DNA of 64,000 bases from contig CACNPC010000002.1 of the NCBI GenBank assembly GCA_902622245.1, positions 1 to 64,000 on the forward strand. Reading direction: 5' to 3'. The DNA comes from an uncultured Pelagibacteraceae bacterium. GTDB taxonomy: Bacteria; Pseudomonadota; Alphaproteobacteria; Pelagibacterales; Pelagibacteraceae. Positions 61,669 to 64,000 of the stretch are shown here, piece after piece (position 1 is the stretch's first letter; each line of letters starts with the position of its first letter). Position numbers and translations under genes: made by a program. The notes beneath the pieces were generated by a model. The model was not told the origin of the DNA, made no database searches, and saw only the letters and a program-made list of their open reading frames with translations.

Positions 61669-62784
61669 ATGGTTCAAAATAATAAGATTGTTAATAGTTG
61701 GAATGAATGGGATCCATTAAAACATGTAATTGTTGGAAGAGCAGATGGTACTTGTATTCCAGCACCTGAACCTGCTTTAGATGCTAAAGTTCCAGAAGAC
61801 TCTGATATGCGAGGAACTTATGGTCCAAGAACTAAGGACACTGTCGATAGAGCTAATGAACTATTAGATAACTTTTCAAATGTGCTTGAAAAAAGGGGGA
61901 TAAAAGTTGATAGACCAACACCTTTAGATTTTAATCAACCAACATCAACTCCTGACTGGAAAGCCGAAACTATGTTTGGATGTATGCCACCTAGAGATGT
62001 TTTATTAACTGTGGGAAATGAAATATTAGAAGCTACAATGAGCTACAGGTGCAGATGGTTTGAGTACCTATGTTACAGACCTTTATTAAAAGACTATTAT
62101 AATAAAGATCCAAATATGAGACATGAGTCAGCACCAAAGCCTAGATTAACAGATGCAGATTATAGAAAAGACTATTTATCAGATAAAATTGGTGTAACTA
62201 AAAGACTTGAATGGACAGAAAATAAATACTTTGTCACAACTGAGGAAGAGCCATTATTTGATGCCGCAGATATTCTAAGGTTTGGAAAGGATTTGGTTGT
62301 ACAACACGGATTTACAACTAACTTAAAAGGAATTGATTGGATAAAAAGACATTTTAAGGATCATAGAGTTCATGCTGTAAATTTCCCAGGCGATCCTTAT
62401 CCAATTCATATTGATGCAACCTTTACCCCAATTAAAGAAGGGTTAATTATAAATAATCCACAACGAAGACTTCCAAAAGAACAAAGAAAATTATTTGAAG
62501 ATAATGGATGGGAAATTATTGATGCTGCACAACCTGCTCATAATACCCCACCACCACTTTGTTACTCTTCAGTATGGCTATCAATGAATGTTTTAGTTCT
62601 TGACCCTAAAACTGTATGCGTTGAAAAAAGTGAAAAATATCAAGCTGAACAGTTAGATAAATTAGGTATGGAAGTTATCCCTGTAGAATTGAGAGATGCA
62701 TATGCTTTTGGTGGAGGCCTTCATTGTTGTACAGCCGATGTTTATAGAGAAGGTACTTTAAAAGATTATTTTCCAAAACAATAA
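61669..62784 (+). CDS. Glycine amidinotransferase-like enzyme
   Basis: The 371-residue product matches the AGAT/amidinotransferase family. It begins NSWNEWDPLKHVIVGRADGT, has LFDAADILRFGKDLVVQ near residue 195 (catalytic Asp), HAVNFPGDPYPIHIDATFTP near 240 (catalytic His), and FGGGLHCCTADVYREG near 348 (active-site Cys). AGAT moves the amidino group of arginine to glycine, giving guanidinoacetate and ornithine; bacterial relatives can use other acceptors. The enzyme would link arginine and glycine pools. It is followed two bases later by a threonine-aldolase-like gene that could supply or consume glycine. Confidence 0.9.
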   Translation: MVQNNKIVNSWNEWDPLKHVIVGRADGTCIPAPEPALDAKVPEDSDMRGTYGPRTKDTVDRANELLDNFSNVLEKRGIKVDRPTPLDFNQPTSTPDWKAETMFGCMPPRDVLLTVGNEILEATMSYRCRWFEYLCYRPLLKDYYNKDPNMRHESAPKPRLTDADYRKDYLSDKIGVTKRLEWTENKYFVTTEEEPLFDAADILRFGKDLVVQHGFTTNLKGIDWIKRHFKDHRVHAVNFPGDPYPIHIDATFTPIKEGLIINNPQRRLPKEQRKLFEDNGWEIIDAAQPAHNTPPPLCYSSVWLSMNVLVLDPKTVCVEKSEKYQAEQLDKLGMEVIPVELRDAYAFGGGLHCCTADVYREGTLKDYFPKQ

Positions 62785-62785
62785 A

Positions 62786-63835
62786 ATGAACGCAAAAATT
62801 AATACAAAACGTAAAAGAGTAAAATTTGCTTCAGATAATGTGACAGGAGCTTGTCCAGAAGTTTTGGATGCAATTATCAAAGCAAATGATGGTATTGCTC
62901 CTCCGTATGGTAACGATGAAATTTCAGGTGTGTTACAAGAAAAATTTTCTAAAATTTTCGAAAAGGATGTAATTGTTTACCCCACAGCATCAGGAACTGC
63001 ATCAAATGCTTTAGCACTTTCTGCTATTTCTCCATCATTTGGAAATATTTATTGCCATAAATTTTCTCATATCAATGTTGATGAGTGTGGAGCCCCTGAA
63101 TTTTATACAGGTGGAGCAAAACTTGTTCCATTAAACGGTAAAGACGGCAAAATAACAGTTGATGAGCTAAATGATAATATTGGAGGGTTTGGAATTGTGC
63201 ATCATACTCAACCATCTATTGTTAGCATAACTCAAGCAACAGAAACTGGTGAAGTTTATACTTTAGATCAAATTAGAAATATCTCTGAAATTGCACATAA
63301 AAAAAAATTAAAAGTACATATGGATGGTGCTAGGTTCGCTAATGCGCTTGTTTCACTTGATGTTACACCTGCAGAAATGACATGGAAATCAGGAATTGAC
63401 ATATTATCTTTTGGGGCAACGAAGAACGGATGTATAGCAGCTGAAGCAATTATTATATTTAATAAGGAATTAGTTGGCAATTTACCTTTTTTGTTAAAAA
63501 GATCCGGTCATCTATTGTCTAAAATGCGTTTTGTTTCTGCACAATTAGATGGATATATCTCAAATGATGTTTGGTTAAAAAATGCAAGACATGCAAATCT
63601 GATGGCAAAAAAATTAAGCGATGGTTTAGTTTCTAGTAATCAAGTTAAACTTGAATATCCAACTGAGGCAAATGAAGTTTTTGTTAAACTGCCAAAAAAG
63701 ATGGTTGAGCATTTAAATTCAGAAGAATATATGATGAGCAATGAGGAATTAGGCGGTAAGACGGTTAGACTTGTTACAGCTTGGAATACCAAAAGTAGTG
63801 AAGTAGAAGAGTTTCTAAAAACTATATCTAATTAA
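62786..63835 (+). CDS. ltaE: Low-specificity L-threonine aldolase-like PLP enzyme
   Basis: This 349-residue fold-type I PLP enzyme is recognised by ASDNVTGACPEVLDAIIKAN at the start, YPTASGTASNALALSAISP near residue 70, VHMDGARFANALVSLDV near 180 (Asp of the cofactor site) and the PLP lysine in LSFGATKNGCIAAEAII near 212. LTA cleaves threonine to glycine and acetaldehyde, or 3-hydroxy amino acids generally. Beside an amidinotransferase it may provide glycine, which matters because SAR11 cells are described as needing glycine or serine. A related beta-eliminating lyase is the alternative. The final bases overlap the convergent partial gene. Confidence 0.9.
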   Translation: MNAKINTKRKRVKFASDNVTGACPEVLDAIIKANDGIAPPYGNDEISGVLQEKFSKIFEKDVIVYPTASGTASNALALSAISPSFGNIYCHKFSHINVDECGAPEFYTGGAKLVPLNGKDGKITVDELNDNIGGFGIVHHTQPSIVSITQATETGEVYTLDQIRNISEIAHKKKLKVHMDGARFANALVSLDVTPAEMTWKSGIDILSFGATKNGCIAAEAIIIFNKELVGNLPFLLKRSGHLLSKMRFVSAQLDGYISNDVWLKNARHANLMAKKLSDGLVSSNQVKLEYPTEANEVFVKLPKKMVEHLNSEEYMMSNEELGGKTVRLVTAWNTKSSEVEEFLKTISN

Positions 63836-63999
63836 CTAGGATTTTCTTTTAAAAATTTAATATAGTTGATTACTTCATCAAATTTGTCATCAGGAATATC
63901 TTTATAAGTAGAATTAAATTTGTTTTTTACACATATTGCTACATGAGCATATGGATTTCTTCCTTTTGGATGATTTGGGTGATCAGGAAGTTGACCATC
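63832..63999 (-). CDS. 3' end of an unidentified gene (truncated by the window edge)
   Basis: The last 55 codons of a minus-strand gene are visible, beginning DGQLPDHPNHPKGRNPYAHV, then AICVKNKFNSTYKDI and PDDKFDEVINYIKFLKENPS, then TAA. The stop overlaps the threonine-aldolase-like stop (63833-63835). The histidine/proline-rich segment followed by an amphipathic helix is distinctive, but I do not recognise the family. Its composition and the lack of stops over the whole visible length support coding. The start lies beyond base 64000. Confidence 0.6.
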   Translation of the reverse strand, partial: DGQLPDHPNHPKGRNPYAHVAICVKNKFNSTYKDIPDDKFDEVINYIKFLKENPS

Positions 64000-64000
64000 C

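Noticed and set aside
1-64000. CRISPR array, prophage, insertion sequence, tRNA or rRNA genes
   Set aside because: No regularly spaced repeats, transposase, integrase, phage structural genes or cloverleaf-like intergenic sequences were seen; spacers are too short for most of these.

Overview
The window looks like a piece of a streamlined marine SAR11 (Pelagibacterales, Alphaproteobacteria) chromosome. The reasons are its very low GC, lysine/isoleucine/asparagine-rich proteins, spacers of a few bases with many 1-11 base start/stop overlaps, and a SAR11-like gene set: a blue-tuned proteorhodopsin beside ferredoxin and ferredoxin reductase, a tandem glycine riboswitch before gcvT, a TRAP transporter, and NAD formate dehydrogenase. 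I see no insertion sequence, prophage, CRISPR array, tRNA or rRNA, and no gene-free stretch over 300 bases. The longest gaps (about 190-215 bases) lie before the proteorhodopsin gene, before gcvT and upstream of umuD; each holds regulatory structure.

Layout. 0.1-4 kb: lpxC, bamD, ligA. 4-9 kb: pepP and uvrD (minus), then an AsmA-like gene on the plus strand that is broken by an inverted copy of the uvrD 3' end. 9-15.3 kb: fumC, an NTP-pyrophosphohydrolase-like gene, ygfZ, dihydroorotase, an SMR transporter, prpE. 15.5-18.4 kb: proteorhodopsin, then ferredoxin, ferredoxin reductase and glutathione S-transferase. 18.4-24 kb: dksA, a lipid-linked sugar transfer group (GT39, a 34-aa membrane peptide, GT2), a polysaccharide-lyase-like secreted protein, and umuDC with a clear promoter and LexA box. 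24-31 kb: cupin, GFA-like protein, glycerate-kinase-like protein, tolC, recA, alaS. 31-38.8 kb: icd, psd, pssA, a GT8-like gene, rlmE, an IMP dehydrogenase lacking CBS domains, a TPR protein, guaA, gloA. 38.8-46 kb: terC, TRAP dctPQM, a TPR protein, pxpA, pxpBC and a DMT permease. 46-50.6 kb: glycine riboswitch and gcvTHP. 50.6-55.6 kb: flavoprotein, DUF1365, Cfa, DUF3833, SDR and tspO. 55.6-64 kb: a DAO-type oxidoreductase, a 56-aa membrane peptide, an MDR oxidoreductase, msrA, fdh, HPP, an IscU-like protein, a DMT permease, an amidinotransferase, a threonine-aldolase-like protein, and the 3' end of an unknown gene.

How the genes connect. Several groups meet at glycine and one-carbon metabolism: riboswitch-controlled GcvTHP, a possible sarcosine/glycine-type oxidase, formate dehydrogenase, glycine amidinotransferase, threonine aldolase and glycerate kinase. 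A TRAP transporter next to 5-oxoprolinase genes suggests pyroglutamate uptake and use. The light/oxidative theme includes proteorhodopsin and its redox partners, MsrA, GST, TspO and a Cfa-type lipid-modification operon.

Best leads: the inverted 79-base duplication that splits the AsmA-like gene and transplants the uvrD-stop/pepP-start junction; the SOS-controlled umuDC; the structured leader of the proteorhodopsin mRNA; the CBS-less IMP dehydrogenase; the TRAP-Pxp cluster; and two small membrane proteins that a length cut-off would miss.
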